NCBI RefSeq assembly: GCF_031581265.1
Contig: NZ_JAVLBQ010000006.1
Location: 45,960 to 109,959 of the forward strand
Source: Gracilimonas sp031581265
GTDB taxonomy: Bacteria > Bacteroidota > Rhodothermia > Balneolales > Balneolaceae
Direction of reading: 5' to 3'
Length of the DNA: 64,000 bases
Position numbers and translations under genes: made by a program. Numbering within the stretch: the stretch's first letter is position 1; every line of letters starts with the position of its first letter. Positions 16,165 to 25,199 of the stretch are shown here, piece after piece. Below the pieces are notes generated by a model. The model worked only from the letters and a program-made list of their open reading frames with translations, was not told the origin of the DNA and did no database searches.

Positions 16165-17461
16165 GTATCCATTCTATAATTTCTTCTCCGGTATAAAATG
16201 CGGCACCTTTATTCTTAAGCTTTTTTATAAGAGAAACATATCTTTCATGCCAACCTGCAAACTTGGATTCTGAAAAATAGGTATTATGCCATAAGATGCT
16301 TAGTACACCATCAAACAAAGCAATTTCTTCAATAAGTGTGTCAATCTTTGTTTCAATACTATTCGCTGGCTCTTTTCCCATATAGCTGGGGTTTCTGAGG
16401 GTAGTGTCCATAAGTAATAATGGAATTTGCCAGTGTTTATGAGCTCGGTTTGTACTAAAATTAAACGGTTGATAGGGATAACAAAATCCGCTTCGAAATC
16501 CGATATGCTCTGCAAAACCATGCGAGGCATCATATAAAATATCAGTTTGATCTAATATATGAGGTGTGGTATTAGCGCTAAATTTTAAAAAATGGAATCT
16601 GTTTCCCACAATAGGTTGTGAAAATTCATCAAGATCGGCTTGAAATTGGGCATCATCAAAAGCAGAATTCAGGCTGCCATGTAAGCCTACTTCTGAATTT
16701 GCTTGACGTATGTGATCAAACCAAGGGGTCGCCTTTTCAAGTTTGTAATCTGCATTTCCATTTCCTTCTCGGGGTAAAAAGAAATAGGTAGAAACAACTC
16801 CTAATTGTTTCTCTAATTCCAAAATATCATCAAGGTTGTCCCAGGGATCTTTTCCTTTCCATTTATTTTTAAGGATAGAGTATGTTTTTAACAGATTGCC
16901 TCTTTTTAATTCAGCAAAGATATTTTCCAGCCAACCGGAGGATAGGTTATCAATATCGTGAGACAAGAAAACCTGTATTGGTGCAATCTGTTGTTTTCGT
17001 TGGATGTTAACCCCGGTTTTTTCAATCGCGGCTTTCAAAATATCAAAATAATAGTTGACCACCGGTAAAAGAGCAAAATCATAGTGATATTGAATACTGT
17101 TTTGATAAGGAAACCGTCCGTATTTATCTGTCTCGGTTTGATGAATTTCTTGCCAATGACTTAAAAAATAAAAGACAGAAGCTATTATATCATAATTGAT
17201 ACGTACATTCTCTTTCTCAACAGTGATAACATCTTGCTTCTCCTCTTGATCAAATAAAAAAGGGATATCTTTGTCCTTCCAGGAATGCCAAATAAAATAT
17301 TTGGGAATAGCTTTGGTTTCTTTAAAAAAAGAAAGATTGCCTTGAAAAATTATAATATCTGCGTTTGAAGAATCTTCGTAGCCAATGGAAATTTTACGGT
17401 CAGTTTCATAAAACTGGAAAAAAGTTTCTAAAAAATATGCTGAAATATGATCAGGATTCAA
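16157..17461 (-). CDS. Polysaccharide deacetylase-like (NodB fold) protein
   Basis: A 434-residue protein with an N-terminal unassigned domain (about 1-160) resembling the domain that precedes NodB-like domains in several Bacteroidota surface-glycan loci. A carbohydrate esterase 4-like barrel follows. IQVFLSHDIDNL near 170 stands in for motif 1 (usual TFDDG; HDxD here), EVGLHGSLNS for motif 2 (usual HxxxH, only one His here), and ILWHNTYFSE closes it. No signal peptide, so a cytosolic role on glycan precursors is likely. Active-site differences mean deacetylase activity is uncertain. It is the first gene of the short operon leading into the glycosyltransferase and sulfotransferases. Confidence 0.75.
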   Translation of the reverse strand: MNPDHISAYFLETFFQFYETDRKISIGYEDSSNADIIIFQGNLSFFKETKAIPKYFIWHSWKDKDIPFLFDQEEKQDVITVEKENVRINYDIIASVFYFLSHWQEIHQTETDKYGRFPYQNSIQYHYDFALLPVVNYYFDILKAAIEKTGVNIQRKQQIAPIQVFLSHDIDNLSSGWLENIFAELKRGNLLKTYSILKNKWKGKDPWDNLDDILELEKQLGVVSTYFFLPREGNGNADYKLEKATPWFDHIRQANSEVGLHGSLNSAFDDAQFQADLDEFSQPIVGNRFHFLKFSANTTPHILDQTDILYDASHGFAEHIGFRSGFCYPYQPFNFSTNRAHKHWQIPLLLMDTTLRNPSYMGKEPANSIETKIDTLIEEIALFDGVLSILWHNTYFSESKFAGWHERYVSLIKKLKNKGAAFYTGEEIIEWIHE

Positions 17462-17599
17462 GATAGTGCGTTAATACTGTGAATTTAAATCGGTATTTTT
17501 GGAAAGATAATATAATTATCACCCTAAAAGATAAATAATGGGGATTTCAATTTACCCCCATCCTTTTTTACCTTCATGAAAATTCATTAGATATAACAA

Positions 17600-18244
17600 A
17601 TGTCAATTCAAGGAATACAAAAAGTTTTAGTACTCGCCCCCCACACCGATGATGCCGAATTAGGTTGTGGCGGAACCCTTGCCAGATTGAAAGAAGAGGG
17701 CGTTGAAATTTTTGTGGCTGCTTTTTCAACGGCAAGAGCTTCAGTTCCGGAAGGTTCAGACCCAAATGTATTGCGCAAGGAATTCATTAAATCAATGAAG
17801 ATTTTGGGCGTGCCGGAAGATCATTATTTCATTTATGACTACCAGGTTCGAAAGTTGAATTACTCGCGGCAGGAAGTACTTGAAGAGATGATCAGGCTTC
17901 GAAATGAAATTCAACCTGATATGGTGCTTCTGCCTTCAGGTAACGATTTGCATCAAGATCATGAAGTAGTCCATAACGAAGGACTTCGGGCCTTTAAAGG
18001 AAATTCTATTTGGGGATATGAACTTCCCTGGAATCATGTAACATTTAATACACAGGCTTTTGTGACGCTCGAGAAAAAGCACATGGAAAAGAAATGGGAA
18101 ATGATGGCAATTTACGAATCGCAGTTTAAAAAACAGCGCGATTATTTCACCAAAGAATTTATATATGGATTAGCAAAAGTGCGCGGGGTACAGGTAAGTG
18201 CCGATTATGCTGAATCTTTTGAGGTAATCAGGATTAAGTGGTAA
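17600..18244 (+). CDS. PIG-L family (LmbE-like) deacetylase
   Basis: Zinc-dependent N-acetylglucosaminyl-type deacetylase fold, 214 residues. Metal-site motifs are visible: VLAPHTDDAELGCGGTLARL near 14-33 (the PHxDD...GCGG signature, here with Thr) and LPSGNDLHQDHEVVHNE near 112-128 (HxDH). It is the only plus-strand gene inside the minus-strand glycan locus and ends 5 bp before the convergent WbqC gene. It probably deacetylates an N-acetyl sugar or sugar conjugate for the glycan, by analogy with WbpL/WbmE-like loci; the substrate is unproven. Start: the first ATG, giving MSIQGIQKVLVLAPHTDD. Confidence 0.9.
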   Translation: MSIQGIQKVLVLAPHTDDAELGCGGTLARLKEEGVEIFVAAFSTARASVPEGSDPNVLRKEFIKSMKILGVPEDHYFIYDYQVRKLNYSRQEVLEEMIRLRNEIQPDMVLLPSGNDLHQDHEVVHNEGLRAFKGNSIWGYELPWNHVTFNTQAFVTLEKKHMEKKWEMMAIYESQFKKQRDYFTKEFIYGLAKVRGVQVSADYAESFEVIRIKW

Positions 18245-18249
18245 TCGGT

Positions 18250-18969
18250 TTACTTGTTATCTAATAATATTTTTCGACTGTTTTTACCGTGATTCATTAA
18301 CAAGTCTATGATGGACATATTTGATTCAAAATCACCCCAAAGCTGCTCATATTCGGGGTGTTTGAAATCGCTGTATATAAGCTTAATACCATGCTGATTT
18401 AGCATGTCTTCATTATTATACTCTTTTCCCCCACCGGTTCCTGAAAGGTAAGTGTCGACATTAACTGCTTCGCAAATGTCAATGATGAGTTGTGTCTTTT
18501 CTCCATATTCATCCAGTATATTTGATAGCCGAATTCTTTTAGTTTCAATCTCGAGGTACTCACAAATTTTCTCAATCAACGAAATGTTGAGTTCAACAAA
18601 AGAAGTTGCGTTACTAATAATCGGTTCAATCATTTCCCGAACTTCCTCATAAAAAGGAGCTTTTGCATAACTCATATGAAGTGTACGTAAGTGTTTTTTT
18701 CTCCATTTATCGGTGGCAAAGTCAACTTCCAGGAAAGAAGCTTTTCCTTTTTGCCCCTCCGGTACACTTATGGGGATTGTAAGCCAGGTTGGGCCGTTTG
18801 GCGTTTTAACTTTGTTACGGGCGGAAAAGCTTTGCCCTCGAGGATATTGAACGCTATCCAGAAAGACAAATACATCCGAATGAATGATTTTATAGAAATA
18901 ACCTAGCCATGGGATATAGTTTGGTTGGTGAATAGATAAAATCTTATTTGAGTGGGGGGATGGGGTCAT
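18250..18969 (-). CDS. WbqC-like family protein
   Basis: A 239-residue protein with the WbqC family opening ILSIHQPNYIPWLGYFYKI and the later segments YPRGQSFSARNKVKTPNGPTW (split motif NRNKI/K-type) and DTYLSGTGGGKEYN (SGxGG). WbqC proteins occur in O-antigen and surface-glycan loci and are thought to act in amino-sugar transfer or modification; the biochemical role is not settled. The 5' end overlaps the upstream sulfotransferase stop by 26 bp, indicating co-transcription. Confidence 0.88.
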   Translation of the reverse strand: MTPSPHSNKILSIHQPNYIPWLGYFYKIIHSDVFVFLDSVQYPRGQSFSARNKVKTPNGPTWLTIPISVPEGQKGKASFLEVDFATDKWRKKHLRTLHMSYAKAPFYEEVREMIEPIISNATSFVELNISLIEKICEYLEIETKRIRLSNILDEYGEKTQLIIDICEAVNVDTYLSGTGGGKEYNNEDMLNQHGIKLIYSDFKHPEYEQLWGDFESNMSIIDLLMNHGKNSRKILLDNK

Positions 18970-19960
18970 TTTGTTGAAATTCTTTTAACAGAGATTCAAA
19001 CTTCTCTTTTATTTCCGGCTGCTTGGTATAACGATTTACCGGAAAGGTTTTGGGAAGCTTTTTAGTTTTTTGGAAATCGTAATTGTATAAATCTTGTACT
19101 TTTTGTTTTAGGCGATCTAAAAAGGCAGCAGGTTTACCACAAAGCTCATCGTAGTGAATGAACAGTTGGTTATCATGAGAATCACGGAGTTTATTCAATT
19201 CTTGATAATAGAATTTTTTAAGGTAGTGAAGCTGTCCTGCAATTTGTGGGTAGGCAGCAAGGTCCTTGATTTCATCATATTCCGGGGGGACATAACTCCA
19301 CCATTTTCCGGGATCATCATAAAACTTTACCCGGGCATTCAGGTTAGAAATAGCTACATCCAGGGGGTCTCGTTCTACATATACCCACAGTGTTTTTTTT
19401 AACAGTTCATCAAGTTTTGAAATATGATATGAACCATAAATATTTTTAAAAATAAACCCGTTTTCTGCATATGCTTCAATATTAGCCAATACCCTTTTCA
19501 GCCCATCCCAATCTATGTCAGCTTCATATTCTTGAGCATTAGTAATGCTTTCAAAACTATCTTTATTTAGCCAGTTACGCCAAAAATAGCCGAACTCATG
19601 TATGTCAGTTAATGATTCTGTAGCCCCATAATCTGACTTAAACTGAGGGGTTTTATCTTTACCAATAAGTGTATCCGATAATTTCAATCCATGCAGTGGC
19701 GCGCTCCAAAACCGGGCTGTTATATTATTGATGTATCCGATTTTTAAGCCGTGAGCTATAATTTGAGTGAGAAGTGTAGTACCTGAACGAGGTAATCCGA
19801 TGACAAATATAAGGGGATGATCAATTTCAAGGTCCTCATACTCCTGTTGCTCTTTTGTTTCTAAAACCCGATTCATCCCTTCCAGGAAGGATTCCTCCTT
19901 CTCAGATTTCCTGTATTTTTTAGTACGTTGTTTATTAAGCTTTTTAAAGTCGTTGGTCAT
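18944..19960 (-). CDS. Sulfotransferase family protein (third of three)
   Basis: A 338-residue PAPS-dependent sulfotransferase. PLIFVIGLPRSGTTLLTQII (about 49-68) is a textbook 5'-phosphosulfate loop, and WVYVERDPLDVAISNLNARV (about 188-207) is a textbook 3'-phosphate segment with RDP. Of the three sulfotransferases here it is the closest to the Sulfotransfer_3 profile, so it is the most likely to be active. It lies 2 bp from the upstream glycosyltransferase and overlaps WbqC. Confidence 0.9.
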   Translation of the reverse strand: MTNDFKKLNKQRTKKYRKSEKEESFLEGMNRVLETKEQQEYEDLEIDHPLIFVIGLPRSGTTLLTQIIAHGLKIGYINNITARFWSAPLHGLKLSDTLIGKDKTPQFKSDYGATESLTDIHEFGYFWRNWLNKDSFESITNAQEYEADIDWDGLKRVLANIEAYAENGFIFKNIYGSYHISKLDELLKKTLWVYVERDPLDVAISNLNARVKFYDDPGKWWSYVPPEYDEIKDLAAYPQIAGQLHYLKKFYYQELNKLRDSHDNQLFIHYDELCGKPAAFLDRLKQKVQDLYNYDFQKTKKLPKTFPVNRYTKQPEIKEKFESLLKEFQQNDPIPPLK

Positions 19961-19962
19961 GG

Positions 19963-21261
19963 TCAGGCGGTAATTAAGTCATCCATAATCTGTTCAAGCT
20001 GATGGGTAAGGTAACGAAAGTCATATTGATTAATAACTTCTTGGTTTGGACTAATCTCTAATTCTTCATTCACAAGCTGAAGAATATATTCCTGTATTCC
20101 TTTACTATCTTGATGAGAGAAGAACTGACCAATATTTGCTTTTTGGACCAACTGAGCTGCACTTCCGTTTAAAGGACCAATTCCTAGAATTGGGTTTTCT
20201 GAAGTCATATACTCAAAAATTTTGGTAGAAAGAACAAATATACTGTTTTTCGTTTTTCCAATTACAAGAAGCAAAAGATCCGCACTTTGAACCCGTTCCA
20301 TCATCTCGTCATGGGGAATATAGCCTTGGAAATTCACTTCTATAGAATCCACTGCAGATATAATTTCATTTTTTATATTCGGATCAATACTTCCAAAAAA
20401 CTCAAAAAACATGTCCCTGGCTTTTTTCGGATGATTTTCTTCAATCTCTTTCAGAGCTTCAATAAACGCTGAGGGATATTGATTAGCCTTCAAACTTCCA
20501 AAATACCTGATGGTGAATTTGTTGTTTTTGGAAGATGATCGTTCAGTTTTGATGATATGATCCGGATCAAAGCCATTGGGTATTACCGTTGATTTATCTG
20601 CAATCTTTTCTTCATGTTCCGGGAAAAAGCCGTTGTTCACCAAAGTGATGTGGTCGGCTGCCCTGAGTGTCTTCGCTTCCAGTTTATTGTTTTTTTTTCG
20701 GGCTCTTGGGCTTTGGGGATTATCGTCGTAATAATAAATGTTGGTCCAGGGATCACGGAAATCGGCCAGCCAGGGAAGTCCGCTCCAGTTTGCAAGCTTC
20801 TTTGCAATCAAATTTGTGGTGGGGGGCGGTGAAGTGGAAAGGATCAAGTCAGGATTTTCTTCTTTAATGATCTTCTTGCCCATAGGTACGGCAAACCATT
20901 TCCAGGTGAATTTAGCATCCGGAATCATCAGGTTGAGCCGAGCCCATACGGCCAGTTTCGATTTCCAATCTTTATCCTTTTGATAAAAAATGGAGGGATT
21001 ACTGGTTTTGGAAGAATCTTTATTCCCCGAGGAGATGAGTTCGGTTGGTTCAATAATATTTGAACGATATACTTTACATTGATTTAAGATGGGATCGTCC
21101 GGTTCATCTTTCATTCCGGAAGAAGCTTCTTTTGTAGTCAAAATGACGACGTCCCATCCGGACTTGAGTAAGTATTTTACGAACCGTGAAATTCGATATG
21201 TCCCCACCCCGGCAAAAGGATACCAGTAGTAACTTACGATTAAGACTTTTTTTCCAGCCAC
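19963..21261 (-). CDS. Glycosyltransferase (GT4-like, GT-B fold)
   Basis: About 432 residues. N-terminal domain: KVLIVSYYWYPFAGVGTYRI, then DLILSTSPPPTTNLIAKKLA and WLADFRDPW, a set common to WcaI/WfgS-like glycosyltransferases of Bacteroidota. C-terminal donor domain: ITLVNNGFFPEHEEKIADKS, FTIRYFGSLKANQYP, FQGYIPHDEMMERVQSADLL and FEYMTSENPILGIGP. I chose GTG at 21261, right after the YfhO stop; a TTG 45 bp upstream would add a poorly conserved N terminus overlapping YfhO. It is co-transcribed with YfhO and the downstream sulfotransferase. Confidence 0.87.
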   Translation of the reverse strand: MAGKKVLIVSYYWYPFAGVGTYRISRFVKYLLKSGWDVVILTTKEASSGMKDEPDDPILNQCKVYRSNIIEPTELISSGNKDSSKTSNPSIFYQKDKDWKSKLAVWARLNLMIPDAKFTWKWFAVPMGKKIIKEENPDLILSTSPPPTTNLIAKKLANWSGLPWLADFRDPWTNIYYYDDNPQSPRARKKNNKLEAKTLRAADHITLVNNGFFPEHEEKIADKSTVIPNGFDPDHIIKTERSSSKNNKFTIRYFGSLKANQYPSAFIEALKEIEENHPKKARDMFFEFFGSIDPNIKNEIISAVDSIEVNFQGYIPHDEMMERVQSADLLLLVIGKTKNSIFVLSTKIFEYMTSENPILGIGPLNGSAAQLVQKANIGQFFSHQDSKGIQEYILQLVNEELEISPNQEVINQYDFRYLTHQLEQIMDDLITA

Positions 21262-21262
21262 G

Positions 21263-23722
21263 TTATTCGCGGTTTTTGAACCAGGTGAAACCCCAGAAAC
21301 CAGCAATTAATAATTGAGAGATCAAGGCGAACCAAGCTAATCTCACGCCAAGCACATAGGTGTCGGGCAAGAAACGCAGCTCAATCGTATGCTCTCCGGC
21401 GGGAACTTGAAGTCCACGTACGAAATAGTTGGTTTTATAAATGGGGATCACTTCACCGTTAAGGGTAGCTGTCCAACCGGCGGGATAATACGTTTCACTC
21501 AACACGAGGAATCCCGGTTCAGAACGGGAGACTTCAAGGGTGATCTCTGGGCCCGTGTATTCCGTTACTTCCACAGAAGAGGTAGTATCAGGTGATGTTT
21601 CAAGCTGATCGGAAGTTTCAACGACAGCGGTAGTGGCGAAATCAAGTTGGCCGGGCATCAGGTAGTTGAATGCTTTGCGGGGTTCCTGAGCCGTTATCAC
21701 TGAATCCACAAAAAAGGCTTTGGGAAGAACGTTTTGGTTTTCAAAAACTCTTCCTTGCTGATCTTGAAATACCTGTTCAAAACCAGGAAGTGGTAGATTT
21801 TGAGAATAAGTGACATACTTGACATTCATGAGATTCAGCAGGTCAGGATTAAAGTTTTGGCTTTGAATATTAAGTGGCCCATCTCCATACATTACATCTT
21901 GTATAATGCTGAGTTTGGCTCCAGAATACCCACCAATAACAGGGTAAAAGTAAGCCGGAGTAGCGCTACTGTAAGGATCTCTAATTAATGGAAGCACGCG
22001 ATATGGATAAATAGTTTCTTCTGAAATTCTGTCTTGAATAAAAGTGTCCATTTCACGTCGCTGGGACTCTAAAATTTGTTCAAGGCTCGTGTTTCCATCT
22101 ATAACTGAATCTTCAGGAATATAGCGTTTATCTACGCTGATCATGTCAATGGCTACAATCAAAACAAAGCCAAATAATGCTGCACTAACCGTGATTTTTC
22201 CTGCAAATGCAAGATACATCAGGCCCGCTGCTATGGCGATGATAATGGTGAACCGGAATACATCAGACTTAGCTTTGTCCTCACGGTCAGGAACCAGCTG
22301 TGTATTTACATAGCTTTGAGCTCGTTGTTGCACCTGAGGATTGCTGGGTTGCACCTGATTCTGCTGAGCTATTTGATTAGCGATATTTTGAACTTCACCC
22401 GGACGAGTAAAATCGGCAGAGTTCACTTGAATGAATAAGAGAACAATCACGGCTCCTACAATTCCCATGGGCAGATAAAGCTGGCTCAGACCTTTCTTCT
22501 TTTTTGATATGAAATCAATAAACCAATCGAGCCCAAAAACAGCGACTATGGTATAACAAAATGCTGTGTAAGAAAGCCAGGTTTCAGGGGCTCGAAATTT
22601 GTCGAAAAAGGGAATATAATCGAAGGCAAATTCATTCAGCAGTCTGAAATTTCCGCCCCAAGAAAAAAGAATACCAAGCGTACCGGCAGCAAAAAATACA
22701 TATGTGATTTTGCTGCGCTCTCTAAATAAAGCCATCAGGATAAAGGGAAGGCTCAATGCCCCGAAGTAATGTGGGCCGGAAGTGAAAGATTTGGGTCCCC
22801 AGTATTCCGGGGAAGCCCCACCAAAATAATTTGGTATAATCAGTGTAATGGTCTCCCATATTCCTTGCGACCAAGCGAAGGCATAACTGGTAGTTAACCC
22901 AGTGGAATTGTCAAGAGCAGAACCGCCCCTTAGACTATATTGTGAAAATTCTTGTAGAGTAAGAAATTTTTGAGCGTGCCCCATTATTCCAAGAATTCCA
23001 CCAAGAATCAATATCCCTGCAGTAATGGTCCACGGTTTTAGCTGGTTTTTCTTGAAGGCCGACCAAGTATCGAATACAAATAAAAATCCTAATAAATAAA
23101 ATATATAATAGGTGATTTGCGGATGACTCGCCCGTAGTTCCAGAGTTAATGCAACAGAAAATAGTAGCAGGCCGGGTAATTTTTTCTCTTTGCGAGTAAG
23201 CAACCAATAACCAGCTATAAGCCAGGGGACCAGTGCCAGTGCTTTGAATTTAGTGTTATGTCCTGCTAATATGATTACAGGAATATAGGTGGTAAGCCCA
23301 TACATTAAACTTCCAAACACAGAAGTTAAAACGCGGAAATTCATCAACGTGAGTAGGAAATACATTCCAGCTAACATTACCCAATATTGGAAAGCAGGAA
23401 ATATACCTTGAAACACCCTGGGAAAATCACTTAAATGAGGTACCGCATCTTTTGTAGACACCACGAAGGAAGGCATTCCTCCAAACATATTGTTTACCCA
23501 AAGCGGCTCTTTTTCATAGGTTTCTCGGTAATCGATGACCGATTCAGCTGCAGCACGCCACTGAGTGGTATCATGCCGTTGAAATTCCTTGCCGCCAATG
23601 GTGGTGGCCGTAAAAAGGAAAAAAGGAATCAAAAACAAGATGAGCAGCGCTACAATATGTTGGCGCGATTCCGGAAGTTTGGAAAAAAAATCCTGGGATG
23701 GAGCAGAAGATTGTGAGGTCAT
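21263..23722 (-). CDS. YfhO family membrane protein (GT-C-like)
   Basis: An 819-residue polytopic inner-membrane protein with about 12 hydrophobic segments, a large loop, and a C-terminal extracytoplasmic domain (about 560-790). The domain contains the family end motif VLSETYYPAGWTATLNGEVI...NYFVRGLQVPAGEHTIELRF. YfhO proteins have a GT-C glycosyltransferase-like architecture; Gram-positive members add sugars to lipoteichoic acid, and Bacteroidota members are abundant in glycan loci. Early FQRHDTTQWRAAAESVIDYR carries an acidic/aromatic loop typical of the family. It follows gatC by 12 bp and precedes a glycosyltransferase, consistent with a role in glycan decoration. Confidence 0.9.
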   Translation of the reverse strand: MTSQSSAPSQDFFSKLPESRQHIVALLILFLIPFFLFTATTIGGKEFQRHDTTQWRAAAESVIDYRETYEKEPLWVNNMFGGMPSFVVSTKDAVPHLSDFPRVFQGIFPAFQYWVMLAGMYFLLTLMNFRVLTSVFGSLMYGLTTYIPVIILAGHNTKFKALALVPWLIAGYWLLTRKEKKLPGLLLFSVALTLELRASHPQITYYIFYLLGFLFVFDTWSAFKKNQLKPWTITAGILILGGILGIMGHAQKFLTLQEFSQYSLRGGSALDNSTGLTTSYAFAWSQGIWETITLIIPNYFGGASPEYWGPKSFTSGPHYFGALSLPFILMALFRERSKITYVFFAAGTLGILFSWGGNFRLLNEFAFDYIPFFDKFRAPETWLSYTAFCYTIVAVFGLDWFIDFISKKKKGLSQLYLPMGIVGAVIVLLFIQVNSADFTRPGEVQNIANQIAQQNQVQPSNPQVQQRAQSYVNTQLVPDREDKAKSDVFRFTIIIAIAAGLMYLAFAGKITVSAALFGFVLIVAIDMISVDKRYIPEDSVIDGNTSLEQILESQRREMDTFIQDRISEETIYPYRVLPLIRDPYSSATPAYFYPVIGGYSGAKLSIIQDVMYGDGPLNIQSQNFNPDLLNLMNVKYVTYSQNLPLPGFEQVFQDQQGRVFENQNVLPKAFFVDSVITAQEPRKAFNYLMPGQLDFATTAVVETSDQLETSPDTTSSVEVTEYTGPEITLEVSRSEPGFLVLSETYYPAGWTATLNGEVIPIYKTNYFVRGLQVPAGEHTIELRFLPDTYVLGVRLAWFALISQLLIAGFWGFTWFKNRE

Positions 23723-23734
23723 AAGAAAAAAGGT

Positions 23735-24022
23735 TTATTCGATCACTTTAGGAACGCGGAAATAGTCGCTATCGGCATCGGGGGCATTTTTAAGTGCATC
23801 CTCATGGGAGAGGGGTTGTTTTGCCTCGTCTTTTCGGAGGCGGCTTTCTAAGTCAATGACATGCTCAAGTGGTTCCACATTCTCGGTATCCACTTCATTA
23901 AGCTGATCCATGTAACTCAGGATGTTGTTCATGTCGCCGGCAAAAGATTTCACTTCTTCAGGGGTAAGCTGAAGTCGGGCAAGGTTAGCAATGTATTTAA
24001 CGTCTTTTTCTGTAACGGACAT
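23735..24022 (-). CDS. gatC: Aspartyl/glutamyl-tRNA amidotransferase subunit C
   Basis: Small subunit of GatCAB, which converts Glu-tRNA-Gln or Asp-tRNA-Asn into the amidated form. The 95 residues match the family along their length: VKYIANLARLQLTPEE, NNILSYMDQLNEVDTENVEPLEHV and FRVPKVIE at the C terminus. gatA and gatB are not in this window. It lies immediately upstream of yfhO on the same strand (12 bp), an arrangement probably of transcription convenience rather than shared function. Confidence 0.96.
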   Translation of the reverse strand: MSVTEKDVKYIANLARLQLTPEEVKSFAGDMNNILSYMDQLNEVDTENVEPLEHVIDLESRLRKDEAKQPLSHEDALKNAPDADSDYFRVPKVIE

Positions 24023-24137
24023 ATCAATCTTTGGTTAATTTATTGAAGCTGAATTTAAGAAACATTGTTTGAAAGATTAATCGATTTTTAAAATAACTGG
24101 AAATCGTACTTATTGGGGATTTTCAGTCAGTAGTAAT

Positions 24138-25199
24138 TCAATTTATTTTATGAAGAGGAGATAGGTCTAAAAATTGACGTACCACCTCCAGTTGGCACCG
24201 AGCCCGCACTATGTTATGCTTAGGATACTCACAGTGGTAGTAGGTATTGCCATTTAAGTAATCAGTTAAAAACCGGGTTCCCATAATCAAAGCCATATAG
24301 GGCGCTGCATATGGAAGGTAGGTGCGTTCCGATTTAGTGAACCATGACTCAGATGCAGAAAGAAAGCCATCTAAAAAAGCATTATGGTATTCTTTCCTGA
24401 GTTCTATTTGATCTAGGTTTGGTTCATCTTCGGGAGTAGTTGGAACCAAAGTGCGTAAGCAATCACCTACATCAAAATGGATAATGCCGGGCATCACGGT
24501 ATCTAAGTCAACTACGCAACGAGCTCTACCGGAGTCATCAAAAAGAAGGTTGTTGAACTTGGAGTCGTTGTGAGTGATTCTGGTCGGAATTTCACCGCTT
24601 TGGAAAGCATGCTCAAGGGGTAAAAGCAGTCGGGTATATTCCTTTGTTTTATCAATTAAAGAAAGGATCTCGGCGACATCAACATGAGTAGTTTTTAAAG
24701 ACTGTTGTAGTTGACTATGACGATATTCCAGAGAATGAAATTGGGGAATGGTGACTGACAGTTGATCAGGGTTTAAGGGGGATAAAGCTTTTATAAAAAG
24801 TGAGAAGGCTTTGCCTGCTTCATGAACCATGTCAATATTCTTCGGAGACTCGAAACCTTTTAAGTGATCTTTAAAGGAATAGATTCGCCATGCTTTTTCA
24901 TTATTCTGAAAAAACAGTTCCCCGGTTTTGGCAGGTATGATTTCAAGACTTTCGTAAGGTGAATCCTTATAGGCTTGGGATAAAGTATCGGTAACCAGTT
25001 TAATATTTTCCATGAGTGCACTTACATCTTGGAAAACACGGGTGTTTATTTGTTGCAGTAAATAGGAATCATCGGCGGTTGAAATTTTATAGGAAGAATG
25101 AATCAATCCTGACTTGAGGTGCGCAACAGATATATTTTCTGAAGAAACAGGGTATGAGTGCAGTACCTTTTGGATGTGTTCCATTTCTTTAGAATTCAT
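24138..25199 (-). CDS. APH-fold sugar kinase, N-acetylhexosamine 1-kinase (NahK)-like
   Basis: Phosphotransferase with the aminoglycoside-phosphotransferase fold, about 353 residues. Catalytic loop RITHNDSKFNNLLFDD (HNDxxxxN) and metal-binding CVVDLDTVMPG (the DxD of APH) are clear; SYLLQQINTRVFQD near the N terminus is the nucleotide-binding lysine-equivalent strand region. The pattern, and in particular VDLDTVMPG with HFDVGDCLR, is shared with NahK kinases acting on GlcNAc/GalNAc. The adjacent nucleotidyltransferase fits a kinase-pyrophosphorylase pair. I took the ATG at 25199, overlapping the upstream stop by 11 bp; an ATG at 25232 would extend the overlap to 44 bp and one at 25184 would remove it. 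Confidence 0.8.
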   Translation of the reverse strand: MNSKEMEHIQKVLHSYPVSSENISVAHLKSGLIHSSYKISTADDSYLLQQINTRVFQDVSALMENIKLVTDTLSQAYKDSPYESLEIIPAKTGELFFQNNEKAWRIYSFKDHLKGFESPKNIDMVHEAGKAFSLFIKALSPLNPDQLSVTIPQFHSLEYRHSQLQQSLKTTHVDVAEILSLIDKTKEYTRLLLPLEHAFQSGEIPTRITHNDSKFNNLLFDDSGRARCVVDLDTVMPGIIHFDVGDCLRTLVPTTPEDEPNLDQIELRKEYHNAFLDGFLSASESWFTKSERTYLPYAAPYMALIMGTRFLTDYLNGNTYYHCEYPKHNIVRARCQLEVVRQFLDLSPLHKIN

